The notes: a model not told the origin generated them from the sequence alone. Counted from the stretch's first letter, positions 1 to 5,364 are shown. The stretch is 6,120 nt of DNA from Desulfofustis sp. (GCA_030145365.1 JAQYVS010000021.1:1-6120), one strand, 5' to 3'. Made by a program: numbers and translations.

Positions 1-1
1 T

Positions 2-43
2 GAAGAAATCATCGCTAAAATAAAAGAACCAAATATGAGTTAA
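2..43 (+). CDS. Possible C-terminal tail of an upstream gene (partial)
   Basis: The frame beginning at base 2 is open from the window edge and reads EEIIAKIKEPNMS followed by TAA at 41-43. A charged, helix-like tail of this kind would suit the end of many soluble proteins, but thirteen residues do not allow a family to be named. It overlaps the stop codon of the minus-strand small frame at 40-213, so at most one of the two ends is likely to be as drawn. I see no clear intrinsic terminator just after it. Low confidence, based only on an open frame running in from the edge. Confidence 0.25.
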   Translation, partial: EEIIAKIKEPNMS

Positions 44-213
44 AGAGAGAGACCCCTTGGTAAGCTCTTAATTGTGGGTAAGCAAATCAGGTTAAGACTA
101 TTCCTGTTAATCTTTAATTGGTAGTCTTCTGTCTCGACTTGACCTTTCCACTGTAAACCTTGCTTATTTAACAATACAAAAACTATCCACCAAAAGGCCA
201 ATAGCAGCAACAC
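40..213 (-). CDS. Possible small single-helix membrane protein
   Basis: A minus-strand frame of 57 residues starts at GTG (213-211) and ends at TAA (42-40). An AGGA sits about nine bases before the GTG, an acceptable ribosome binding site. Residues 1-15 are strongly hydrophobic (VLLLLAFWWIVFVLL), as in a membrane anchor with the N terminus inside. The remaining 42 residues are polar and basic (Q-, K- and E-containing, then ending LPRGLSL). If translation began further upstream at a non-standard codon, the helix would be longer (GILSV before it). I do not recognise a family. The hydrophobic-then-polar pattern is more protein-like than expected by chance, but the frame is short, so this remains tentative. 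Confidence 0.3.
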   Translation of the reverse strand: MLLLLAFWWIVFVLLNKQGLQWKGQVETEDYQLKINRNSLNLICLPTIKSLPRGLSL

Positions 214-262
214 GCTTAAAATTCCTACCTGAGTATTAAAAGGGTGTTATCTACTCCCTGAA

Positions 263-294
263 GGGGGTATGGGGTGGGGTCTTGGGGGGGGGGG
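263..294 (+). repeat. G-quadruplex motif with an 11-base G run
   Basis: Four runs of at least four G occur within 32 bases: G5 at 263-267, G4 at 271-274, G4 at 276-279 and G11 at 284-294, with loops of 3, 1 and 4 bases. This satisfies the usual G-quadruplex pattern with four tetrads. It lies about 50 bases upstream (in minus-strand sense) of the GTG of the small frame at 40-213, so the G-rich strand would be the template for that gene. The long homopolymer is also a place where length may vary by slippage or be miscounted in sequencing. Confidence 0.75.
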
Positions 295-352
295 CTTAGT
301 AAATAATATATTGTTGAAGTATCTTCCCTGCCCGCTTCGCGCCAAACAGGTC

Positions 353-369
353 ATATACATAATGTATAT
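353..369. repeat. 17-base palindrome, possible operator or hairpin
   Basis: ATATACAT (353-360) and ATGTATAT (362-369) are perfect inverted copies around a single central A. An AT-rich dyad with a one-base centre is a common shape for binding sites of dimeric regulators, but no gene with a clear start lies close by. A cruciform or simple AT-rich coincidence is also possible. Confidence 0.4.
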
Positions 370-554
370 CATCTGTAACCCCGTCAACAGATATTAACGA
401 GCATTATGCGGAAGGTTTGGGGAGGTGGAGTTGCTGGCTTATGGATCTACTTTGACGTTGTGATGTGGTCGAACAAAGGTGGGCTATGGTGGGGCAAAAC
501 GGCACAATAACACAATATCGATTAAGCCAAAAACACCTAAACGTTTGATTTTAT

Positions 555-630
555 TGGTGCCCCCGGCATGAATCGAACATGCGACACCAGGATTAGGAAT
601 CCTGTGCTCTATCCCCTGAGCTACGAGGGC
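555..630 (-). tRNA. tRNA-Arg (anticodon CCT)
   Basis: The minus strand from 630 to 555 folds into a complete 76-base cloverleaf. The acceptor stem GCCCTCG pairs with CGGGGGC. The D stem is GCTC/GAGC. The anticodon stem CAGGA/TCCTG holds the loop TTCCTAA, so the anticodon is CCT, which reads AGG (arginine). A five-base variable region follows, then the T stem GCATG/CATGC around TTCGATT. The discriminator base is A and the CCA end is encoded in the DNA (555-557 on the plus strand). It lies downstream of glgC on the same strand, but a probable terminator lies between them, so it is probably transcribed separately. Confidence 0.97.
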
Positions 631-640
631 AAATGTGGTG

Positions 641-675
641 AGAAAAAGAGAATCGTCTAATGACTCAGGCGATTC
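641..675 (-). terminator. Possible intrinsic terminator of the glgC transcription unit
   Basis: In minus-strand sense GAATCG (675-670) pairs with CGATTC (655-650). One C/A mismatch and two further pairs extend the stem inward around an 8-base loop. TCTTTTTCTC (650-641) follows directly. The stem is only moderately GC-rich, so strength is uncertain. It sits about 80 bases after the glgC stop and just before the tRNA gene, the expected place. A second hairpin, CACCAGC-AATT-GCTGATG with one mismatch (708-691), lies between glgC and this site but has no T run. Confidence 0.45.
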
Positions 676-754
676 GAGACAATCTTATATCATCAGCAAT
701 TGCTGGTGTCAATCTTCGTATCGTTCTTCTTGTGTTGTGCTTATCTTCCTTTCT

Positions 755-2023
755 CTAAGAAAGCGACTCTCCGTCCTGAAGAATCGAGCTGGTAAAGGCA
801 TCTTCTGTGGCCTTGCATTTAACGATACAGTTGCGGCAGATTTTCATATCTGGAGGAATCTGGGCGGATCCTCCAATTAGCGTTATACCGGTATAGAGGT
901 GCTTGGGGTACAGCCTGTTGGCAATGTCGTGGTGATCTCCGGTCCCAACTACAGCGTTTTCACCAATTATCGTGAGTTTATCGCTTATAACAAGATCGAT
1001 GGAAGCATTTCTGCCAACCAGACAATCTCTGAATAATATAGAATCCTTTATGACCGCACCTTCCTCCACGACAACCCCCGGAGAAAGTACCGAATTGATA
1101 ACCGTGCCTTTGATAATGCAGCCAGAAGAGATCATCGAATTCTGAACCTTTGCACTACTGCAATACCTGGCTGGAGGGCGATCGGCTTTTTTTGCTTCGG
1201 CCTCTACGTTGGTGCGGATCTGCCATTTTTCAGGAGAAATTGAGCCATCGTTTTTCAGCAGATCCATATTGGCTTCCCAATATGCCTGAATTGTTCCAAC
1301 GTCCCGCCAATAGCCATAGAATGGATAGGCAAAGACATTATCATTTTCAATAGCCCAGGGCAGTATATGCATACCAAAATCAATTTCGTTCTTGGAGCGG
1401 GCAAGGCTGGAAAGCAGATACTGGCGATCAAACACATAAATTCCCATAGAGGCCAAATTGGTTCGGGGAACTTCCGGTTTTTCCTCCCACTCGACGATTC
1501 TGCCGTCATCATTGGTTACCCCCGCCCCAAACTGGTGAATCTGCTCCATCGGGACCACCATCATGCCTACGGTCACATCAGCTTTTTTAGAACGATGAAA
1601 GGCGAGCATTGCATCAAAATCCATATGATAGATATGATCACCAGACAGAATCACAATCTCATCGGCCTCATTGGCCTCAATAAAATCTATATTACGCCTG
1701 ATTGCATCCGCCGTTCCCTTATACCAATCGGAATTCCTTGATCCGGTTCTGGGGGGAAGGATCACCACACCACGGCGGCGTCCGGTAAAATCCCATGATT
1801 CGCCGGTGCTGATGTGGTTCATCAAAGACAACGGTTTATATTGGGTTAATACTCCGACCCGGGTCAAACCCGAATTCATGACATTGCTCAGGCTGAAATC
1901 GATAATTCTATAGATGCCACCAAAAGGAACGGCTGGCTTGGCTCTACTTTCCACCAATAAATTCAGACGGCTGCCTACGCCGCCAGCCAACAGGAGAACA
2001 AGGGCGTCTTCGGGTCTTCTCAT
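755..2023 (-). CDS. glgC: Glucose-1-phosphate adenylyltransferase (ADP-glucose pyrophosphorylase), catalytic subunit
   Basis: The 422-residue product matches the full length of bacterial GlgC. It makes ADP-glucose and pyrophosphate from ATP and glucose 1-phosphate in the cytoplasm, the committed step of glycogen synthesis. The nucleotidyltransferase domain (about 7-260) carries LAGGVGSRL at 12-20 with the catalytic arginine at 19, AKPAVPFGG at 28-36, SGDHIY at 127-132 with Asp129 (E. coli Asp142), EEKP at 180-183 with Lys182 (E. coli Lys195), and YWRDVGT at 238-244 with the metal-binding aspartate. A left-handed beta-helix domain (about 285-400) follows, as in the family. The ATG overlaps the TGA of the upstream GlgC-like gene as ATGA, and AGGGAGGG lies seven bases before it. 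An unusual C-terminal cysteine cluster, Cys396, Cys399 and Cys403, may be incidental. All core residues are present, so this should be the active enzyme. Confidence 0.95.
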   Translation of the reverse strand: MRRPEDALVLLLAGGVGSRLNLLVESRAKPAVPFGGIYRIIDFSLSNVMNSGLTRVGVLTQYKPLSLMNHISTGESWDFTGRRRGVVILPPRTGSRNSDWYKGTADAIRRNIDFIEANEADEIVILSGDHIYHMDFDAMLAFHRSKKADVTVGMMVVPMEQIHQFGAGVTNDDGRIVEWEEKPEVPRTNLASMGIYVFDRQYLLSSLARSKNEIDFGMHILPWAIENDNVFAYPFYGYWRDVGTIQAYWEANMDLLKNDGSISPEKWQIRTNVEAEAKKADRPPARYCSSAKVQNSMISSGCIIKGTVINSVLSPGVVVEEGAVIKDSILFRDCLVGRNASIDLVISDKLTIIGENAVVGTGDHHDIANRLYPKHLYTGITLIGGSAQIPPDMKICRNCIVKCKATEDAFTSSILQDGESLS

Positions 2024-3273
2024 CTCAGTACCCTCCCTGGTTCAACAACCTGCGGCCAAGTATTCCGGTCAAGCTCCGGAGAAATCGTTACCCCACGACC
2101 TATTTTGGTGCCTGCAGGAACCCGATTATTCCAACCGACAATCGCTATCTCGCTGGATGTATCTCCATGCTCCAGGCCAATTTCTATATTATCATCGTAT
2201 ACGGTGTTCACATCGGAAATTAATTTACTGAACCTGCAGTTTTTACCAATTTTGTTGCTGAAGAAAATTACCGAATCTTCAATAACGGAACCGGGTCCAA
2301 CATGAACCCCAGAAAACAGAACCGAATTTTTTACCGTGCCCTCCACCACGCAGCCGTTATATATCATGCTGTTGGTAACATCTGCATCTTTTCCTATAAG
2401 CGCCGGTTGAAAGTCCCGTAAGCCGCGATGATCAAGGTTGGTTCTGATATCCCATTTTTCCAGATCCAGCAGCGGCTCATCTCCGAGCAGATCCATATTT
2501 GCATCCCAATACTCCTGAACGGTCCGTGTATATCCCCAGTAGCCGTCAAACTTATAGCCATAAATTTTACATCCCTGCTGCATCAATCTGGGAATAATAT
2601 CACGACCGAATTCATAGGAATCGTCCGACTGATTTTCAGCAAGCGCCTTATAGAGAACTTCCGGTTTGAAACAGAGCACCGTCAGAGACGACCATTCCCC
2701 CTCAGGATTATCACTTTTTTCCTGATAATTGATCAGCTTGCCTCCTCGATCTCCGTCTTCGTTGTCCAGGTGGGCCATGCCAAAACGGGACGCACGTTTT
2801 TTAGCGACCCGCTTACAGACAACGGTAAGATCGGCATCTTTTTCATGGTGGTAAGCAATTACCTCCCTGTAATCCATCTGATAGATATGATCACCCGACA
2901 GGATTAAAATTTCTTCCGGGTTATGATATTTGACAAAGTCCAGATTTTTATAAACGGAATCCGCAGATCCCCGATACCAGTCGTTCTGTTCCGAGTCGAT
3001 GAATGGCGGAAGAATGGATACACCCCGGTACCTGCCAATCATGTCCCAAGAAGCACCAGTACCGATATGATTTATCAACGAGTAGCTTCGATACTGGCTC
3101 AATATGGCAATCTGCTCAATCCCTGAATTCATCAGATTGGACAAGGCGAAATCAATTACCCTGGCAAATCCCCCAAATGGAACTGCTGCTTTCGGCCGGT
3201 AATAGGTGAGTACATTGAGTTCGTCGGCTCTTCCTCCGGCTAGAATCATCGCAAGTGTTGTTGGTCTCAACAT
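2020..3273 (-). CDS. GlgC-family protein with degenerate active site, probable regulatory subunit
   Basis: The 417-residue product is a full-length ADP-glucose pyrophosphorylase homologue: nucleotidyltransferase domain at about 5-265, beta-helix domain at about 285-400. Several landmarks are kept: RPKAAVPFGG with Lys28, SGDHIYQMD at 126-134 with Asp128, and Lys186 in YQEKS. The phosphate-binding loop, however, reads AGGRADEL (12-19) instead of AGGxGxRL, so the second glycine is Ala16 and the catalytic arginine is Glu18. The usual YWRDVGT reads YWGYTRT, putting Tyr248 in place of the metal-binding aspartate. I infer reduced or no catalysis and a role as modulatory partner of the GlgC encoded next, with which it overlaps by four bases. 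I chose ATG 3273, with GGAG seven bases upstream, over an in-frame TTG at 3294 that lacks a binding site. Automatic annotation would probably call it GlgC as well. Fold certain, function inferred. Confidence 0.88.
   Translation of the reverse strand: MLRPTTLAMILAGGRADELNVLTYYRPKAAVPFGGFARVIDFALSNLMNSGIEQIAILSQYRSYSLINHIGTGASWDMIGRYRGVSILPPFIDSEQNDWYRGSADSVYKNLDFVKYHNPEEILILSGDHIYQMDYREVIAYHHEKDADLTVVCKRVAKKRASRFGMAHLDNEDGDRGGKLINYQEKSDNPEGEWSSLTVLCFKPEVLYKALAENQSDDSYEFGRDIIPRLMQQGCKIYGYKFDGYWGYTRTVQEYWDANMDLLGDEPLLDLEKWDIRTNLDHRGLRDFQPALIGKDADVTNSMIYNGCVVEGTVKNSVLFSGVHVGPGSVIEDSVIFFSNKIGKNCRFSKLISDVNTVYDDNIEIGLEHGDTSSEIAIVGWNNRVPAGTKIGRGVTISPELDRNTWPQVVEPGRVLR
2031..2038 (-). promoter_or_regulatory. 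Ribosome binding site of glgC inside the upstream gene
   Basis: AGGGAGGG reads on the minus strand seven bases before the glgC ATG (2023-2021) and inside the end of the GlgC-like gene. Together with the ATGA stop-start overlap it supports the chosen start and suggests coupled translation of the two subunits in near-equal amounts. Confidence 0.75.
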
Positions 3274-3375
3274 TACACTTCTCCGTACAGTCAAGTTAAG
3301 GCAGGCCGATGCGGATCGACCTAATTTGATGTTACTCTCCGTACTGCTTGTCTGAGGGGTGTCTTTTGAGCGTGA

Positions 3376-4398
3376 CTAATTCATATGACGCATGGTGAGA
3401 CGCTTTAACGTCTGGGTATTGATGTCATACTCAGTGAGCTCAAGCGCTTTGAGCGGAATCTCCGCCCGGGCCGCCCCTTTATGGCCTCCAGCCGGCCCAA
3501 GGTGTCCAAACACCTTAGAAGCCAGTTTCCCTGCACTCTTACGATAGCCATCACACCGGAATATGACAACCAGTTTATCGTTGTGAATGCCGGAGACAAG
3601 TACCCAGTCGATATCTGATACGTGATTCAGAAAATCAGCAATAATCACCAGGACATCGGGGCTGCGAACCCGGCCAATATGAGAATAAAACTTTCTCTTG
3701 GAATATTGCAGTTCGTTGAGTGCCGTACTGAAATACTTGAGCTCCGAGCGGCGAAGATCGGTAAGTTCAAATTTTCTAACCAGATTCCGATTGGCAATAT
3801 CGAATAGATACCTAAAAGAGATAGCATCGGCTAAACGAGCTTCCTTCTCAAAATCCTGGGTATCTACTTTGATGCCATAGAACAGTGCCGTCGCCAGAGC
3901 CACCGAAGGTTTCATATTAGCGGCACGCAGATATTCCACCATCATTGATGAAACGGCCCCATAATCAGGCCTAATGTCGACGTATGTTGCATCCCATTCG
4001 TTCGTGATCGGATGGTGATCAATAATCGCATCGAATTCTATTTTATCAAAATCCGGTAAATGATCGGGTTGTGAATCGATGATGATCTTTTTGGAATAAT
4101 CGGAAAGCTTGACCGAATTGAGTCTTTCCAATGGAATTCTCAATCGTTCAATCATCTCGAGATTGTTAAGCCGGCTGATTTCGTTGGTATGGGCGATGGT
4201 AATATGTTTCACGCGGTATCTCAACAGCCGCTTAATCGCCATGGAACAGGCCAGAGAATCTGGATCGGCAGTTATGCAGACAAGAACGTCGTCATCTTTT
4301 TCAAATACGTCCCAAAACTCCTCCAAACGTATTTTTGCCGATTTTTTATATGATTGCTCGCAGAGATGAAAACCGTTCGCTTTTCGTTTTCTCGCCAT
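3376..4398 (-). CDS. DHH/DHHA1 family phosphoesterase
   Basis: The 340-residue product has the NrnA/RecJ-like layout: DHH domain (about 35-185) and DHHA1 domain (about 205-335). Motif I reads CITADPDSLA with Asp45 and Asp47, motif II has Asp108 in IIIDSQP, motif III is the signature Asp127-His128-His129, motif IV has Asp179 in GIKVDTQDF, and the DHHA1 substrate-binding motif GGHKGAAR starts at 304. Such enzymes hydrolyse short oligonucleotides, pAp or linear/cyclic dinucleotides with manganese; the substrate here cannot be told. The motif I histidine is replaced, apparently by Cys41. I chose ATG 4398; an in-frame TTG at 4449 would add 17 residues but lies in a hairpin and lacks a binding site. 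About 100 bases separate it from the GlgC-like gene downstream on the same strand, so co-transcription is likely. Confidence 0.88.
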   Translation of the reverse strand: MARKRKANGFHLCEQSYKKSAKIRLEEFWDVFEKDDDVLVCITADPDSLACSMAIKRLLRYRVKHITIAHTNEISRLNNLEMIERLRIPLERLNSVKLSDYSKKIIIDSQPDHLPDFDKIEFDAIIDHHPITNEWDATYVDIRPDYGAVSSMMVEYLRAANMKPSVALATALFYGIKVDTQDFEKEARLADAISFRYLFDIANRNLVRKFELTDLRRSELKYFSTALNELQYSKRKFYSHIGRVRSPDVLVIIADFLNHVSDIDWVLVSGIHNDKLVVIFRCDGYRKSAGKLASKVFGHLGPAGGHKGAARAEIPLKALELTEYDINTQTLKRLTMRHMN

Positions 4399-4441
4399 TA
4401 ATGGTAACCGTGACAATCTATGCTGACCGAAGGATGCATAA

Positions 4442-4461
4442 TCAATCAAGCAATTGATTGA
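4442..4461. repeat. Perfect 8-base inverted repeat at the upstream end of the phosphoesterase gene
   Basis: TCAATCAA (4442-4449) and TTGATTGA (4454-4461) are perfect inverted copies with a 4-base spacer. In the minus-strand transcript this would be a hairpin covering the alternative TTG start at 4449 and the stop of the small frame. It argues against use of that TTG, or it could act as an operator. Confidence 0.5.
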
Positions 4462-4598
4462 CTACATTTCCCGCATATATTCCGGTCAGATTTTGTGCGT
4501 TTTTTAATGCACACAGCAGATACCTTGCTACACCGGCTTTACCGATCTGATAGCTGCCATATAGGTTGTCAGCCACCTCCTGTTGAGTTTTGTGTCAT
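4442..4598 (-). CDS. Possible small protein, apparently interrupted by a one-base frameshift
   Basis: ATG at 4598 starts MTQNSTGGG and stops at TGA (4571-4569). A one-base shift within the GGAGGTGG run continues into an open frame: from GTG 4576, 44 residues beginning VADNLYGSYQIGKAG and ending NVVNQLLD, then TGA at 4444-4442. The second frame has protein-like composition and G-rich first codon positions, but no start of its own with a sensible binding site. The only good one, AGGAGG (4580-4575), overlaps its GTG. Read through, the product would be about 51 residues with an amphipathic middle. It could be a sequencing error, a decayed gene, programmed frameshifting, or chance. It lies between the promoter at 4681-4710 and the phosphoesterase gene. 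Family not recognised. Confidence 0.35.
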
Positions 4599-4680
4599 TT
4601 TGGTCCGGATCTATGAGACAGAAAAGCTGTCCGACGTTAACCAGTCAATTCCGGATCGCCGAACAGCCGCACGAGCAGAC

Positions 4681-4710
4681 AGTATAACATAGTATCAACC
4701 TAAACTTCAA
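4681..4710 (-). promoter_or_regulatory. Sigma-70-like promoter for the phosphoesterase-glgC unit
   Basis: On the minus strand TTGAAG (4710-4705, five of six bases of the first half of TTGACA-type boxes conserved in TTGA) is followed after 18 bases by TATACT (4686-4681, five of six matches to TATAAT). Transcription would start near 4674, leaving about 75 bases before the small frame and about 275 before the phosphoesterase ATG. Within the leader the octamer TCCGGATC occurs twice (4604-4611 and 4650-4657). Confidence 0.55.
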
Positions 4711-4829
4711 GTAAGATAAATGAATGTAACTCTCTGCAATGACAACAATTATCGTCAAAACTGTATTTTGGGAACTCGGAGTCCGTTACCCCAGAGCCAA
4801 AGAATCTGCCATCCAATCAAGCTATTTGT

Positions 4830-4843
4830 CTGACACGTGTCAG
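4830..4843. repeat. Perfect 14-base palindrome, candidate operator
   Basis: CTGACACGTGTCAG is identical to its reverse complement and has a CACGTG core. It lies between the divergent transcription units, about 120 bases before crcB and about 120 bases upstream of the leftward -35 box. The shape fits a dimeric repressor or activator site, but the binding protein is unknown. Confidence 0.45.
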
Positions 4844-4870
4844 TTGTCCTAATTCTTGACTGAACCACAA

Positions 4871-4890
4871 GGTAATGGTAGGTAATGGTT
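4871..4890 (+). repeat. Tandem 10-base direct repeat
   Basis: GGTAATGGTA (4871-4880) is followed at once by GGTAATGGTT (4881-4890), nine of ten bases identical. One helical turn of spacing would put two protein-binding sites on the same face of the DNA. It may equally be a simple slippage duplication. Confidence 0.5.
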
Positions 4891-4892
4891 CA

Positions 4893-4921
4893 TTCTCTGA
4901 TGTTAATTCTTTTGATAGAAT
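4893..4921 (+). promoter_or_regulatory. Weak candidate promoter for crcB-lptG
   Basis: TAGAAT (4916-4921) matches TATAAT at five of six bases. The hexamer 17 bases upstream, TTCTCT (4893-4898), is a poor -35 box. An alternative is TTGACT (4856-4861) with a poor -10 near 4879. Either would give a short leader before crcB at 4966. Confidence 0.22.
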
Positions 4922-4965
4922 GAAGGGCTCAGGCAACCTGGTCAGGCTTTTAATAATAGATAACG

Positions 4966-5349
4966 ATGCTTAAAATTCTAGCAGTAGCTCTCGGAGGGGC
5001 TATTGGTTCTACCGGACGATACGTGATCGCATTGTTGGTGGGACGTCTCTCCAATTCCAATTACCCGATTGAGACACTCACAGCCAACTTGATCGGCTGC
5101 CTGCTTATCGGCCTGCTCTGGGGCTATTTTGAACGGGTGCCACTGAGCAATGAGTTCCGATTGTTTCTGTTTACCGGAATGCTGGGTGGTTTTACAACAT
5201 TTTCAACCTTTGCCAGAGAAAATGTGCAGTATCTGAAAACGGGGGAACCGCTGTTGGCAGTATCTTACATTCTTGCCAGCAATCTGTTCGGGATCTGCCT
5301 TGTGGCCGTTGGTTTTATGACAGCACAATATCTTTTACGAGTAACCTGA
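4966..5349 (+). CDS. crcB: Fluoride ion channel CrcB/Fluc
   Basis: The 127-residue product has the usual single-domain Fluc length and four predicted membrane helices (about 3-27, 36-55, 64-87 and 96-122). Dual-topology dimers of such proteins expel fluoride through the inner membrane. Signature features are GGAIGSTGRY at 10-19, TANLIG at 39-44 with pore Asn41, and GGFTTFSTF at 74-82, which forms the helix break of the central sodium site and includes the fluoride-lining Phe79 and Phe82. The start is the only reasonable one before the first helix, but no strong ribosome binding site precedes it. It is followed after 15 bases by lptG, so the two are probably co-transcribed. No fluoride riboswitch is seen upstream, so regulation is unknown. 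Confidence 0.95.
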   Translation: MLKILAVALGGAIGSTGRYVIALLVGRLSNSNYPIETLTANLIGCLLIGLLWGYFERVPLSNEFRLFLFTGMLGGFTTFSTFARENVQYLKTGEPLLAVSYILASNLFGICLVAVGFMTAQYLLRVT

Positions 5350-5364
5350 CGGGTTGTACTGACT

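Larger units (their letters stand above)
214..554. other. Gene-poor stretch before the tRNA
   Basis: About 340 bases with no convincing gene. The stretch is rich in G on the plus strand and contains the quadruplex motif and the 17-base palindrome listed separately. It also has a 6-base inverted repeat, ATCTGT (371-376) and ACAGAT (387-392). A 34-residue plus-strand frame at 406-510 holds five tryptophans but has no good ribosome binding site. Its composition follows from the TGG/GGG-rich DNA, so I do not call it a gene. No second copy of the tRNA end, which would mark an integrated island, is visible. Confidence 0.5.
4711..4965. other. Divergent intergenic region
   Basis: This 255-base gap separates the leftward promoter from crcB. 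It contains the 14-base palindrome and the tandem decamer listed separately, and an inverted repeat TGAACCA (4861-4867) with TGGTTCA (4886-4892) that encloses the decamers. No crcB-motif (fluoride) riboswitch pattern is recognisable. A 37-residue plus frame at 4739-4852 has no ribosome binding site. Confidence 0.5.

Noticed and set aside
94..128. AAGACTA/TAGTCTT inverted repeat as a terminator of the plus-strand gene ending at 43
   Set aside because: The 7-base stem is AT-rich, has a loop of about 21 bases, and no T run follows on either strand.
406..510. A 34-residue tryptophan-rich plus frame, considered as a leader peptide
   Set aside because: The tryptophans follow from TGG/GGG-rich DNA, there is no attenuator hairpin or trp gene after it, and no good ribosome binding site.
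555..640. Island attachment site at the tRNA-Arg gene
   Set aside because: No repeated copy of the tRNA 3' end and no integrase are present in the window.
1367..1741. A 124-codon plus-strand open frame opposite glgC
   Set aside because: It is antisense to conserved catalytic parts of GlgC and has no ribosome binding site or recognisable motif.
2428..2907. A 159-codon plus-strand open frame opposite the GlgC-like gene
   Set aside because: It lies entirely antisense to a well-supported GlgC-family gene; its sequence shows no domain, and it is an expected shadow of the opposite reading frame.
3274..3294. TTG at 3294 as start of the GlgC-like gene
   Set aside because: ATG at 3273 has GGAG at seven bases, while the TTG has no binding site and would add residues not typical of the family.
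4495..4692. A 65-codon plus-strand frame in the gap right of the phosphoesterase gene
   Set aside because: It has no ribosome binding site, odd composition, and overlaps the better-supported leftward promoter and small frame.
4739..4852. A 37-residue plus-strand frame upstream of crcB
   Set aside because: No ribosome binding site, no family resemblance, and it runs across the 14-base palindrome, so it is more likely noncoding.
4853..4965. Fluoride riboswitch in front of crcB
   Set aside because: I looked for the conserved crcB-motif elements and pseudoknot arrangement and could not find them by eye; a covariance-model search would settle it.
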